From: Rhodoferax sp.
GTDB lineage: Bacteria > Pseudomonadota > Gammaproteobacteria > Burkholderiales > Burkholderiaceae_C
Direction: 5' to 3'
Assembly (NCBI GenBank): GCA_003133245.1
Contig: PKWM01000014.1
Span: 1-64,000 of the forward strand
DNA length: 64,000 nucleotides
Part shown: positions 56,236 through 64,000 of the stretch, one piece after another
Position numbering within the stretch: the stretch's first letter is position 1
How the letters are laid out: every line of letters starts with the position of its first letter
Program-made: the position numbers and the translations under genes
Notes under the pieces: model-generated
Told to the model about the DNA's origin: nothing
The model's database searches: none
Seen by the model: the letters and a program-made list of their open reading frames with translations, nothing else

Positions 56236-56924
56236 AGTTGATCCGCGGCCCTCACGGCAGCGACAAATTGTTTGATTTTTTCGGGGTCTTTGATGCCTTG
56301 ATGGCCAGGGCCTGACACCTCCACCCCCGAACTCACGTCCACCGCCAGCGTTTTACAACGCGAGCGTATCTGCAAAATGCCATCGGCGACATTGGCAGCG
56401 TTGAGCCCACCACTCAAGACGAGGTGAGCGTTGACGTTTGGAGGTAGCAGTGACCAATTGAAAGTTTGCCCGCCACCGCCGTAGCCGTCAACTTGGGCAT
56501 CGAGCAAAATGGCTTGGGCTTGTGAGTAATGAGACGCGAATTCTACGAGATCGAAGTGGCGTGCGTCGTCCCCCAGCGGAATGCGAGCGGCGCGCAAAAA
56601 TGGCCGAGCACCGTAACCTGTGGTCAGCAGGCACTGCTCAGGCGTTTCGTCGCCATGAAATTGAATGACTGCAGTTGCGATGCTGGCGCAAGCGGCAATG
56701 ATATTGGCGCCACTTTCATTGACGAACAGCAACACCGGTGTAACAAAGGGCGGCAGCCGTCGCGCCAGCTCGGCCGCTCTTTGCGGCGACACATAACGCG
56801 GGCTTTTTGGATACAACACAAAGCCGACGGCATCAGCCCCGGCAGCCACGGCCGCATCGACATCTCGTTCCCGGGTCAAGCCGCAAATCTTGATCCGGGT
56901 GCGTGGGGCGAATATTGCTGTCAT
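56232..56924 (-). CDS. trpF: Phosphoribosylanthranilate isomerase
   Basis: A 230-residue TIM-barrel enzyme of tryptophan synthesis, converting phosphoribosylanthranilate to CdRP. The cysteine general base is in [20 protein letters not shown] (about residue 14) and the aspartate in [20 protein letters not shown] (about 139). [16 protein letters not shown] and [20 protein letters not shown] are phosphate-binding loops. The start overlaps the truA stop by 4 bases, and the stop overlaps trpB by 4. It is separate from trpC, as in other Burkholderiales. Confidence 0.96.
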   Translation of the reverse strand: MTAIFAPRTRIKICGLTRERDVDAAVAAGADAVGFVLYPKSPRYVSPQRAAELARRLPPFVTPVLLFVNESGANIIAACASIATAVIQFHGDETPEQCLLTTGYGARPFLRAARIPLGDDARHFDLVEFASHYSQAQAILLDAQVDGYGGGGQTFNWSLLPPNVNAHLVLSGGLNAANVADGILQIRSRCKTLAVDVSSGVEVSGPGHQGIKDPEKIKQFVAAVRAADQL

Positions 56925-57703
56925 GGCAGTCCATCATAAGCCGATGTGTTATCGGGCAAACCCCAGTGCGCTGCGTATCGAGGCCCAAGAAAATACAGGC
57001 CGTCGGGTGAAAAGGTCGGTGCGCCGGCATCCCGGTCGCGCGCCAGCAGCACATCGCGTACCCAATCGGGCGGTTGCTTGTGCTGGCCCACCACAATCAG
57101 GCAACCCATCAGGTTGCGGATCATGTGGTGCAAAAACGCATTGGCTTCAAACTCAAAGCGCCAGTAAGCACCTCGTTTGGAAATATCAACGCGTTGAAGT
57201 ATTTTGGTGGGCGACAAAGCCTGGCAGGCGGAGGCTCTGAACGAGGTGAAGTCATGCTCGCCGAGCAGGTGCTCGCCAGCCTGCTGCATTGCCTTCAAAT
57301 CGAGCGGCTTGAAAACCCAGCCGACCCGGCCGTGATCGACGCTCGGGCGCACCGGGGACTCCAGCAATATATAAGCATAGCGGCGTGACCGCGCACTGGC
57401 ACGGCAATGGAACGCAGGGGGCACCGGCTGGGCCCATTGCACTGCGATGTCACGCGGCAAATAAGCGTTGGTTCCGCGCACCCAGGAGAAGGGCGCGCGC
57501 TCCAGCGAGGTGTCAAAATGAACCACTTGCATCAGCGCATGAACACCGGCATCGGTGCGACCGGCACATAGTGTTGAGACCCTTTGCGCGGCAAACTTGC
57601 CCAAAGCCAGTTCAAGCTGATCCTGCACGGTTTGCCGTGACAACTGACTTTGCCAACCTTGGTAGGCCTGGCCGTTGTAACTGATGCCCAGAGCCAAGCG
57701 CAC
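56921..57703 (-). CDS. truA: tRNA pseudouridine synthase A
   Basis: A 260-residue synthase that makes pseudouridine at positions 38-40 of the tRNA anticodon stem. The catalytic aspartate is in CAGRTDAGVHALMQVVHF (about residue 53). LGISYNGQAYQGWQSQLSRQ, RRYAYILLE, GEHDFTSFRASACQ and FEANAFLHHMIRNLMG are conserved. It lies 17 bases downstream of fimV and overlaps trpF by 4 bases, in the fimV-truA-trpF order of this group. Confidence 0.96.
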   Translation of the reverse strand: MRLALGISYNGQAYQGWQSQLSRQTVQDQLELALGKFAAQRVSTLCAGRTDAGVHALMQVVHFDTSLERAPFSWVRGTNAYLPRDIAVQWAQPVPPAFHCRASARSRRYAYILLESPVRPSVDHGRVGWVFKPLDLKAMQQAGEHLLGEHDFTSFRASACQALSPTKILQRVDISKRGAYWRFEFEANAFLHHMIRNLMGCLIVVGQHKQPPDWVRDVLLARDRDAGAPTFSPDGLYFLGPRYAAHWGLPDNTSAYDGLP

Positions 57704-57720
57704 GCTGCAAACCCGATGGT

Positions 57721-60042
57721 TTAAAGACTGCTCAGCGCGTTTTGCGCCTTGATTTTTATGTCGCCCGAGGCCTCGGCGATGACTTCTTCGATCAGTACGC
57801 GTGCGCCCTCATCGTCGCCAAGGGAGCGGAACTCTTGCGCCAGTGCCAGCTTGGTTGCTAGCGCGTCTTCGGGTTCGTTCGGCACCGCAGCGCCGGTCTT
57901 GAGTGGGAGATCCAAATCAAGCGACAAGGAACCCAAATCAAACTCAAGCAGGCTTAGGTCAGGGCTCGCCGGTGCCGCCATGGGCGCTGGCTCCAAAGGA
58001 AGCTCCGCGTCATGTGTAAATTCCAAGTTCGGCTCGGGTGCTGGTGTTGAGTCGGCCAGGGTTTCGTGGCTGTCCGATTTTTCGTGCAATGAAAAGTCGA
58101 GGTCCAAGTCAAGATCCATCGGCACAGGCAGCGCTGGCGCGATAAGTTGGGTCGCTAACGAATCAGCACTCTCTGTGGATGGTTCAGTGTTGTACTCGGA
58201 AGTTGGCGGCAAAGGTGCCTCAATTGGGCTGGTCGGCTGACCGCCGGGTTGGTAGAAAGGGTTATCCGGGTCAATGCTCAAACCAAGTTCACAAATGCGC
58301 TGCCAGTCTGGACCTTCGCCCCGGGTTATTTTGAAAGTCTGGGCGGCAATCTCGCCAAAGCCATGGGCATCGCGTCGCTTGGTGAAAATTTCAAGCAATT
58401 TGTGATGAATTGCGATCCGTTCAGGGTTGCTGCGCAGCGCGTCCTTGAGAATTTCTTCAGCCTGCAAATCACGGCCATAAGCCAGGTAGACATTGGCTTC
58501 GGCGACCGGATCAACCCCATCCGTGGCAGCAGGCTGGCTGGGTGAAGGTAAGCCGGTTGCCGGACTCTCATTGGTATCGATACTTTTGCCGCCACTGGCG
58601 GCAAAGAAAGAGTCGGGTTGCACGTGGCCCTCCAGGAAGGAGACGTTATGCGGGGCGGTGTTTTTGCGTTGGCGGGCTCGGTAAAAGCCCAGGCCTGCCA
58701 GCAGAACGATCAAGCCCACGGCACCCGCTGGCATCAAGGGATTTTCAGTGAGTTCATGGATCAGGCTGGGTTCAGATTGCAGCACATCTGACTGCGGTTT
58801 GACGATTGGCGATGCAGCGAGCTTGGGGGTGGAGGCGGTTTCGACAATTGGACTGGCCGACGTTGCGGCGGAGGCTCTCAGGACGGGCGCGACGACGCTC
58901 GATGACGAGCCTAGCTGATTCAGATCACTGATGTTTTTGGCGATTTCAGCCGCCCGTTGGGCCGCTACTTTTGCACTTTGTTCTTGGGCGAGCTGATCTT
59001 CAGTCTGCTTGCCCGGGCTGGCAGCTTTTGATAGTGTCAGCTTGTCGGTGGTGGTGCGGGGTTTCTGCTCTTGCAAACTGGCTTGAACTTTACCGCTGGT
59101 TTTACGGTCGGCGGTGTCGACTTGAGCGGGCCGTGTGTTGTCAGCAAGCTTTCTTCGAAAATCGTTAAAGTCCTTGCTTTGCGCAAAAATAATTTGCGTT
59201 GCCTCGGCGTCGGGTATGGCACCGGCTTGTTCTGCCGTTGGTATGCTGATGACCGTGCCCGCCTTGATGCGATTGACGTTATGGTCAATAAATTCATCAG
59301 GATTGGCGCGCAGCAGCGCCACCAGCATTTGATCAAGCGAGATGCCGGTGGGTTTGTTTGCTACAGCAATTTTGCTGGCCGCGTCGCCAGATTTAACGCT
59401 GACTTGCTTGGCCTTAGGAATTACCGATGGGTCGAGCGTCGGCCGAATCGGCGCTTTGGCCGTGCGTTGGCGTGCTGGTACGTCTGGTGTTGTCACTCGC
59501 GACGGCGCTGTAGTGGGCGGAGCCGTTGCCACTGGCGGCGGTGAAACCGGTCGACCAAGTACTGGTTGAACCGGGATTTGGGGCAGGCTGGGTTCGACTG
59601 GTGTCAGCAGCGTTCCTTGGTGCAGACTGGGGGGGTCAAGCAACAGGGTGTAATCGCGAACCAGGCGACCACTAGCCCAATTGACCTCGAGGATCAGATC
59701 CACAAACGGGTCGTTGATGGGTCGATCGCTGCTCAGCCGTATGAAGACGCGCCCGTTTGCGCGTTTTTGCAACGCTGCTTGCAGGCCCGCCAGGGTCGGG
59801 TTGTAGTCCAGACCTGAAGAGCGATAAGCTTCCGGCAAGGCCACTGATACCTTCAACGAAGCGGTTTCTTCGGCATTGATATTGGGCACCTCTATTTCCG
59901 CGCGCAACGGTTCGCCCAAGGCGGACTGGACAATGATGCGTCCGAGCGATAGCGCCGCCGCACTTGATCCTGAGAGGCCAAAAAATGCGACAGTGGCAAC
60001 TGCCACTACGATTTTTTGCAAGCGATAGGATTTGGCATTCAA
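57721..60042 (-). CDS. fimV: FimV/HubP family polar organiser protein
   Basis: A 773-residue inner-membrane protein related to Pseudomonas FimV and Vibrio HubP, which bind peptidoglycan, mark the cell pole and support type IV pili. A TTG start at 60042, 8 bases after GGAG, gives a clear signal peptide (LQKIVVAVATVAFFGLSGSS). The periplasmic part has the conserved ALSLGRIIVQSALGEPLRAE segment and a LysM domain at about residues 213-269. A proline- and serine-rich stretch follows, then one membrane helix (AGAVGLIVLLAGLGFYRA) and a long acidic cytoplasmic part. The C-terminal FimV domain (KLALAQEFRSLGDDEGARVL) is TPR-like. A longer frame begins at 60105 without a good ribosome site. Confidence 0.92.
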   Translation of the reverse strand: MNAKSYRLQKIVVAVATVAFFGLSGSSAAALSLGRIIVQSALGEPLRAEIEVPNINAEETASLKVSVALPEAYRSSGLDYNPTLAGLQAALQKRANGRVFIRLSSDRPINDPFVDLILEVNWASGRLVRDYTLLLDPPSLHQGTLLTPVEPSLPQIPVQPVLGRPVSPPPVATAPPTTAPSRVTTPDVPARQRTAKAPIRPTLDPSVIPKAKQVSVKSGDAASKIAVANKPTGISLDQMLVALLRANPDEFIDHNVNRIKAGTVISIPTAEQAGAIPDAEATQIIFAQSKDFNDFRRKLADNTRPAQVDTADRKTSGKVQASLQEQKPRTTTDKLTLSKAASPGKQTEDQLAQEQSAKVAAQRAAEIAKNISDLNQLGSSSSVVAPVLRASAATSASPIVETASTPKLAASPIVKPQSDVLQSEPSLIHELTENPLMPAGAVGLIVLLAGLGFYRARQRKNTAPHNVSFLEGHVQPDSFFAASGGKSIDTNESPATGLPSPSQPAATDGVDPVAEANVYLAYGRDLQAEEILKDALRSNPERIAIHHKLLEIFTKRRDAHGFGEIAAQTFKITRGEGPDWQRICELGLSIDPDNPFYQPGGQPTSPIEAPLPPTSEYNTEPSTESADSLATQLIAPALPVPMDLDLDLDFSLHEKSDSHETLADSTPAPEPNLEFTHDAELPLEPAPMAAPASPDLSLLEFDLGSLSLDLDLPLKTGAAVPNEPEDALATKLALAQEFRSLGDDEGARVLIEEVIAEASGDIKIKAQNALSSL

Positions 60043-60152
60043 TTTATGGACTCCGGTGGGCGGCGACTGAAAAACTACCATAACATCAATGTCCTGGACT
60101 GACAAGCTAGCAAGATCTCCCGGCTTGGCTCAAACTGCCCAGTCTAATGTTG

Positions 60153-61316
60153 TCATGCCGCCAGCAAAATGCGCAGCATGCGCCGCAGTGGTTCGGCAGC
60201 ACCCCACAAGAGCTGATCACCCACGGTGAAGGCGCCAACGTATTGCTCGCCCATGGCCAGCTTGCGGATGCGCCCCACCGCAATGTCCAATGTGCCGGTC
60301 ACCGCCACCGGTGTCAGATTACGCATACTGGCTTCGCGATTGTTGGGAACCACTTTGACCCAGGCGTTATCAGCTGCGATCAGAGCTTCGAGATCGGCGC
60401 TGGCCACATTTTTCTTCAACTTGAAGGTCAAGGCCTGGCTATGGCAGCGCATGGCGCCCACGCGCACACAAAAGCCATCGACCGGTGTTTCAGCGGTGCC
60501 AAAGGCTGCGCCCTGGCCCAAAATCTTGTTGGTCTCGGCGCTACCTTTCCATTCCTCGCGGCTCATACCCCAGCCGCTCTCGTCGCTCTGCTTGCCAAGC
60601 CCAAGATCTTTGTCGATCCAGGGAATCAAATTGCCGCCCAGCGGAACGCCAAAATTGGTAGTTTGAGCAGCGGTCAAGGTTTTTTGCTTTGCCAGAACTT
60701 TGCGATCAATCTCCAGAATGGCTGACTTGGGATCGTCGAGCAGACCTTTGACCTCGGCGTTCAATGTGCCGAATTGCGTCAATAATTCGCGCATGTGCTG
60801 GGCACCACCGCCACTGGCGGCCTGGTAAGTCATGCTGGTCATCCACTCGACCAGGCCCGCTTTGTACAGAGCGCCTACGCCCATCAGCATGCAGCTCACA
60901 GTGCAGTTGCCACCAATCCAGTTTTTGCCGCCTTTGCCAAGGGCATTCTGGATGACTGGCAGATTGACCGGGTCGAGGATGATGATGGCGTCGTTTTTCA
61001 TGCGCAGGGTGGATGCGGCGTCAATCCAGTGACCGCTCCAGCCTGCGGAGCGCAGCTTGGGAAATACTTCCGAAGTGTAGTCACCACCCTGGGCGCTAAT
61101 GATGATGTCACATTTTTTGAGTGCGGCAATGTCAAATGCGTCTTTCAAGGTAGTTTCGTTTTTTGCCTGCGCCGGGGCTTTGCCGCCGGCATTCGAAGTT
61201 GAAAAGAACACCGGTTCGATCAAGTCGAAGTCGCCTTCGGCTTGCATCCGGTCGAGCAAGACCGAGCCCACCATGCCACGCCAGCCGACCAGACCGACCA
61301 AATTTCCTATCTTCAT
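60153..61316 (-). CDS. asd: Aspartate-semialdehyde dehydrogenase
   Basis: A 387-residue enzyme reducing aspartyl phosphate to aspartate semialdehyde, the branch point to lysine, threonine, methionine and diaminopimelate. The NADP loop is [18 protein letters not shown], the catalytic cysteine lies in [17 protein letters not shown] (about residue 135) and the catalytic histidine in [18 protein letters not shown] (about 275). The ATG at 61316 is behind GAGAGAGG. The sequence is of the long gammaproteobacterial (E. coli-like) type. It is 39 bases after leuB and 110 bases before fimV. Confidence 0.96.
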   Translation of the reverse strand: MKIGNLVGLVGWRGMVGSVLLDRMQAEGDFDLIEPVFFSTSNAGGKAPAQAKNETTLKDAFDIAALKKCDIIISAQGGDYTSEVFPKLRSAGWSGHWIDAASTLRMKNDAIIILDPVNLPVIQNALGKGGKNWIGGNCTVSCMLMGVGALYKAGLVEWMTSMTYQAASGGGAQHMRELLTQFGTLNAEVKGLLDDPKSAILEIDRKVLAKQKTLTAAQTTNFGVPLGGNLIPWIDKDLGLGKQSDESGWGMSREEWKGSAETNKILGQGAAFGTAETPVDGFCVRVGAMRCHSQALTFKLKKNVASADLEALIAADNAWVKVVPNNREASMRNLTPVAVTGTLDIAVGRIRKLAMGEQYVGAFTVGDQLLWGAAEPLRRMLRILLAA

Positions 61317-61355
61317 CACAAAACCTCTCTCAATCGTAGTCAAAAAAACTGTTGC

Positions 61356-62435
61356 TCAAGACTGAGCCTTGAGTACTGCCACCACCGCATCGCCCATGGC
61401 CACGGTACCGACCTGGTGGGTGCCTTCACTGAAAATGTCCGCAGTTCGATAGCCCTGTGTCAAAACGGTTTTAACCGCGACCTCAATACGCTCTGCCGCT
61501 ACCTCCTGCTTGAGGCTAAAGCGCAGCATCATGGCGGCGCTCAAAATGGTGGCCAACGGGTTGGCAATGCCTTTGCCAGCGATGTCGGGCGCGCTGCCGT
61601 GGCTGGGCTCATACAAGCCCTGGTTGGTGGCATTCAAACTGGCCGAAGGCAGCATGCCAATGGAGCCAGTCAGCATGGACGCTTCATCGCTCAGAATGTC
61701 GCCAAACAGGTTGCCGGTGACGACCACATCAAATTTCTTGGGTGCCCGTACCAGTTGCATGGCGGCGTTGTCCACGTACATGTGATCGAGCGTGACGTCG
61801 GTGTATTGCTGGCTGACTTCAATGACAATGTCGCGCCAGAATTGCGAGGTTTCCAGCACATTGGCTTTGTCAACGCTGGTCACGCGTTTGGCACGCTTGC
61901 GGGCTGCCTGAAAAGCCACGTGCGCGATCCGCTCGATCTCGGGGTGGGCGTAGCGCATGGTATCAAACGCTTCCTCGGTACCGGGGAAGTTTCCGTCGCT
62001 GGCAACGCGGCGTCCGCGCGGCTGGCCAAAGTAAATGTCGCCGGTCAATTCGCGAATGATCAAAATGTCCAGGCCGGCGATAAGTTCCGGCTTCAGGCTC
62101 GACGCGCCCACCAATTGCGGGTAGCAGATGGCCGGACGAAAGTTGGCAAACAGCCCCAGGTTTTTGCGCAGACCCAAAATCGCTTGCTCCGGTCGGAGGT
62201 GACGATCAAGCTGGTCAAATTTCCAGTCGCCAACGGCACCAAACAAAACGGCATCGGCTTCTTTGGCCAGCTTGAGGGTGGCCTCGGGCAGCGGGTGGCC
62301 GTAGGCTTCATAGGCGGCACCGCCGACCAGGGCGGTTTCCATTTCAAACTTCAGGTCCAGCGTGTTCAAAACCTTGATCGCTTCCGCGACAATTTCGGTA
62401 CCGATGCCATCACCGGGCAATACTGCTATTTTCAT
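61356..62435 (-). CDS. leuB: 3-Isopropylmalate dehydrogenase
   Basis: A 359-residue NAD-dependent enzyme that oxidises and decarboxylates 3-isopropylmalate in leucine synthesis. [20 protein letters not shown] opens it. Substrate arginines are in [33 protein letters not shown] carries the YF pair, and the metal-binding aspartates are in [20 protein letters not shown]. The C-terminus ends [18 protein letters not shown]. It is separated from leuD by a 372-base spacer full of hairpins. Confidence 0.97.
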   Translation of the reverse strand: MKIAVLPGDGIGTEIVAEAIKVLNTLDLKFEMETALVGGAAYEAYGHPLPEATLKLAKEADAVLFGAVGDWKFDQLDRHLRPEQAILGLRKNLGLFANFRPAICYPQLVGASSLKPELIAGLDILIIRELTGDIYFGQPRGRRVASDGNFPGTEEAFDTMRYAHPEIERIAHVAFQAARKRAKRVTSVDKANVLETSQFWRDIVIEVSQQYTDVTLDHMYVDNAAMQLVRAPKKFDVVVTGNLFGDILSDEASMLTGSIGMLPSASLNATNQGLYEPSHGSAPDIAGKGIANPLATILSAAMMLRFSLKQEVAAERIEVAVKTVLTQGYRTADIFSEGTHQVGTVAMGDAVVAVLKAQS

Positions 62436-62505
62436 AATGATTTCTGTTGGCTATTATTGAAAGTTGCGAAATTCACGATAACGTTATGCTTCGGGCGTGG
62501 GTGGG

Positions 62506-62599
62506 CCGAAGGCGGCGCAGCGGGTGGCTCCGCGAATGTCCCCCGGCCTGCGGCCTCCTCCTTGATTTCGCTACGCCACCCACCGCGCTGCCTTCGGCA
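62506..62599. repeat. Large inverted repeat 1 in the leuB-leuD spacer
   Basis: Arms 62506-62529 and 62576-62599 are complementary at 21 of 24 positions with a 46-base loop. The left arm begins ccgaaggcggcgcagc, the right arm ends gctgccttcggc. The loop contains 22 bases complementary to the loop of repeat 2. Confidence 0.75.
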
Positions 62600-62644
62600 A
62601 GCAGCATTGGCAGTTTGCGCAGGACGCACACCAACCCTACTTGC

Positions 62645-62742
62645 AGGATCAGGCTGGTGGGGTGCTCAGCGCAGCGGCATAAAGGCGGAGGCCAAAGGCC
62701 GGGGGACAGCCGCAGCGCTGAGTGCCCCAGCGGCCTGATCCT
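62645..62742. repeat. Large inverted repeat 2 in the leuB-leuD spacer
   Basis: Arms 62645-62672 and 62715-62742 are complementary at 24 of 28 positions with a 42-base loop. The left arm starts aggatcaggc and the right arm ends gcctgatcct. Together with repeat 1 it makes a symmetrical two-hairpin unit of about 240 bases. Confidence 0.75.
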
Positions 62743-62807
62743 CACCGCATGCCGGGCGGGGTTTGGCATGTCATCATTTTGGAAAAGAGCCATAAATAAG
62801 TCACTAG

Positions 62808-63458
62808 TTACACCAGCAGCGTATGGGCCAACCAGGGTTTTTCGGCCAGGCGCTGGGCTTCGAAGGCTCTTATTTTGTCGGCATGACGTAGAGTCAGGCC
62901 GATCTCGTCGAGCCCCCCCAGCAGACAGTATTTGCGAAATGCCTGCACCTCAAAAGACCATTCCTCGCCATCCGGTTTAACGACGACCTGGCGTTCCAGG
63001 TCGATCGTGAGTTGGTAGCCGGGGAAGGCGGCAAGCTCATCAAAGAGTTGACTGACTTGGGCCTCGCTGAGGCAAACGGGCAACAGGGCGTTTTTGAAAC
63101 TGTTGTTGAAAAAAATATCGGCGTAGCTGGGTGCAATGATGGCACGAAAGCCAAATTGTTCGAGCGCCCAAGGAGCGTGTTCACGCGATGAACCGCAGCC
63201 AAAGTTTTTGCGCGCCAGCAGGATAGAGGCCCCTTGGTAGCGCGGCTGATTGAGGACAAAGTCAGGGTTCGGTTTACGACTTCCCGGGTCTTGCCCTGGA
63301 AAGCCAGGGTCAAGGTAGCGCCACGCATCAAACAGGTTTGGGCCAAAGCCGGTCTTGCGGATCGACTTGAGAAACTGCTTGGGAATGATGGCGTCGGTAT
63401 CGACGTTTTCACGGTCTAGCGGGGCCACCAACCCTTTGTGAAGAATGAATTTCTGCAT
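62808..63458 (-). CDS. leuD: 3-Isopropylmalate dehydratase small subunit
   Basis: A 216-residue swivel-domain subunit of isopropylmalate isomerase, partner of Leu[41 protein letters not shown] (the substrate-binding GCGSSREH), and [20 protein letters not shown] are conserved. Length is normal. It follows leuC by 18 bases. An entericidin-like gene often found between leuC and leuD in relatives is absent here. Confidence 0.97.
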   Translation of the reverse strand: MQKFILHKGLVAPLDRENVDTDAIIPKQFLKSIRKTGFGPNLFDAWRYLDPGFPGQDPGSRKPNPDFVLNQPRYQGASILLARKNFGCGSSREHAPWALEQFGFRAIIAPSYADIFFNNSFKNALLPVCLSEAQVSQLFDELAAFPGYQLTIDLERQVVVKPDGEEWSFEVQAFRKYCLLGGLDEIGLTLRHADKIRAFEAQRLAEKPWLAHTLLV

Positions 63459-63476
63459 GTTCTGTTCCTGAAGTCG

Positions 63477-64000
63477 TCAGACCAATTTGCGGATGTCAAC
63501 AAAATGACCGTAAATGGCCGCCGCGGCCGCCATCGCCGGACTGACCAGATGGGTGCGGCCGCCCGCACCTTGGCGTCCTTCAAAATTGCGGTTGCTGGTG
63601 GAGGCGCAGCGCTCGAGCGGCTCCAGCCGGTCAGCGTTCATCGCCAGGCACATGGAGCAGCCGGGCGAGCGCCACTCGAAACCTGCTGCCTTGAAAATTT
63701 CATGCAAACCTTCACGTTCGGCTTGTTCCTTGACCAAGCCCGAGCCCGGCACCACCATGGCCAGCTTGACGTTCGCGGCAACTTTTTGACCCAGCTTCTT
63801 GACCAGCGTGGCAGCGTCGCGCAGATCTTCAATCCGGCTGTTGGTGCAGGAGCCGATGAAGACTTTATCCACATACAAATCACTCAGTGCTTTGCCTGGC
63901 ACCAATCCCATGTAGTCGAGTGCGCGTTCGATGGCGCTGCGCTTGTTGGCATCTTTTTCTTTGTCAGGATCGGGTACACGACCGTCGATGCCCAACACCA
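63477..64000 (-). CDS. leuC: 3-Isopropylmalate dehydratase large subunit, C-terminal part (cut by window edge)
   Basis: The last 174 or so codons of the aconitase-like LeuC (about 470 residues in full); the 5' part lies beyond the window. The iron-sulfur cluster cysteines are in [20 protein letters not shown] and [15 protein letters not shown], and the cofactor arginine region [20 protein letters not shown] follows. The C-terminus is [16 protein letters not shown]. It is the first gene of a leuC-leuD-(spacer)-leuB-asd run. Confidence 0.97.
   Translation of the reverse strand, partial: VLGIDGRVPDPDKEKDANKRSAIERALDYMGLVPGKALSDLYVDKVFIGSCTNSRIEDLRDAATLVKKLGQKVAANVKLAMVVPGSGLVKEQAEREGLHEIFKAAGFEWRSPGCSMCLAMNADRLEPLERCASTSNRNFEGRQGAGGRTHLVSPAMAAAAAIYGHFVDIRKLV

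Larger units (their letters stand above)
62436..62807. other. leuB-leuD spacer made of nested inverted repeats
   Basis: No gene is supported in these 372 bases. Two large imperfect hairpins dominate it: 62506-62529 with 62576-62599 (21 of 24 pairs) and 62645-62672 with 62715-62742 (24 of 28). Loop bases 62538-62559 are complementary to 62687-62708 in 20 of 22 positions, so the loops can pair with each other. Short open frames cross it but have no ribosome site and are compositionally repetitive. It may be a dispersed intergenic element or an RNA structure in the leuD-leuB transcript. Confidence 0.6.

Noticed and set aside
55096-56241. Long plus-strand frame opposite trpB
   Set aside because: Antisense shadow of a conserved gene.
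61242-62738. 498-codon plus-strand frame opposite leuB
   Set aside because: It covers leuB in reverse and runs through the hairpin spacer, with no recognisable protein family.
62473-62793. Possible small gene in the leuB-leuD spacer
   Set aside because: The frame is produced by the inverted repeats and has no ribosome site or domain.

Overview
The window looks like a chromosomal segment of a betaproteobacterium of the order Burkholderiales, probably family Comamonadaceae (Rhodoferax/Polaromonas-like). The grounds are the gene order leuC-leuD-leuB-asd-fimV-truA-trpF-trpB-trpA-accD, the order gmk-rpoZ-spoT, the thrS-infC-rpmI-rplT-pheS-pheT-ihfA-merR-tRNA-Pro block, and generally GC-rich coding sequence. 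No phage, complete insertion sequence or CRISPR array was seen. The genus is an inference from memory of gene order, not from a search.

Layout. 1-2.5 kb: a polysaccharide pyruvyl transferase family gene, then about 1.5 kb with almost no credible coding sequence. That stretch holds a 5' half of a tRNA-Lys(CTT) gene, its terminator, and a pair of diverged repeats. 2.5-6.5 kb: cytochrome b561 with two YceI proteins, a small lipoprotein, a periplasmic LTXXQ-type protein, and a bacteriohemerythrin fused to a DUF2917 domain. 6.6-10.8 kb: a Firmicute-type GMP reductase, a secreted CxxC protein and the UvrD helicase. 10.8-21.3 kb: a surface-glycan cluster, all on the minus strand, with aminotransferase, acetyltransferase, Wzx-like flippase, an AT-rich GT2, a decayed fucosyltransferase, a GT4-GT2 fusion, a GT4, two epimerases and a small phosphoglycosyl transferase. 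No Wzy polymerase is visible. 21.5-31.4 kb: a FabH-like synthase, a GNAT, spoT, rpoZ, gmk, yicC, a Ser/Thr kinase and PP2C phosphatase pair, rdgB and hemW. 31.5-39.5 kb: the translation block from thrS to tRNA-Pro. 39.6-45.4 kb: thioesterase, nitroreductase, a Liv-type ABC transporter reduced to two fusion genes, and pncB. 45.6-48.1 kb: a cation/proton antiporter and a hydroxyacid dehydrogenase. 48.1-52.4 kb: a tungstate (Tup) ABC transporter with its divergent regulator and a modA-like gene broken by one stop codon. 52.4-64 kb: an MnmD methyltransferase, then accD, trpA, trpB, trpF, truA, fimV, asd, leuB, leuD and the 3' part of leuC on the minus strand.

Most striking points. (1) A four-gene, partly translationally coupled set ends in pncB and contains a fused LivH-LivM permease and a fused LivG-LivF ATPase. 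It has no binding protein beside it, so it is a candidate niacin-related uptake system. A palindromic REP-like sequence encodes the linker of the fused ATPase. (2) The hemerythrin-DUF2917 fusion. (3) The 370-bp leuB-leuD spacer is built of two large imperfect hairpins whose loops are complementary to each other. (4) The fucosyltransferase remnant has two homopolymer indels and no N-terminal half. (5) The modA-like gene carries a single in-frame TAG, apparently from TGG. (6) rph is missing between the kinase/phosphatase pair and rdgB. All functions are read from motifs and remembered family features; no database search was run.
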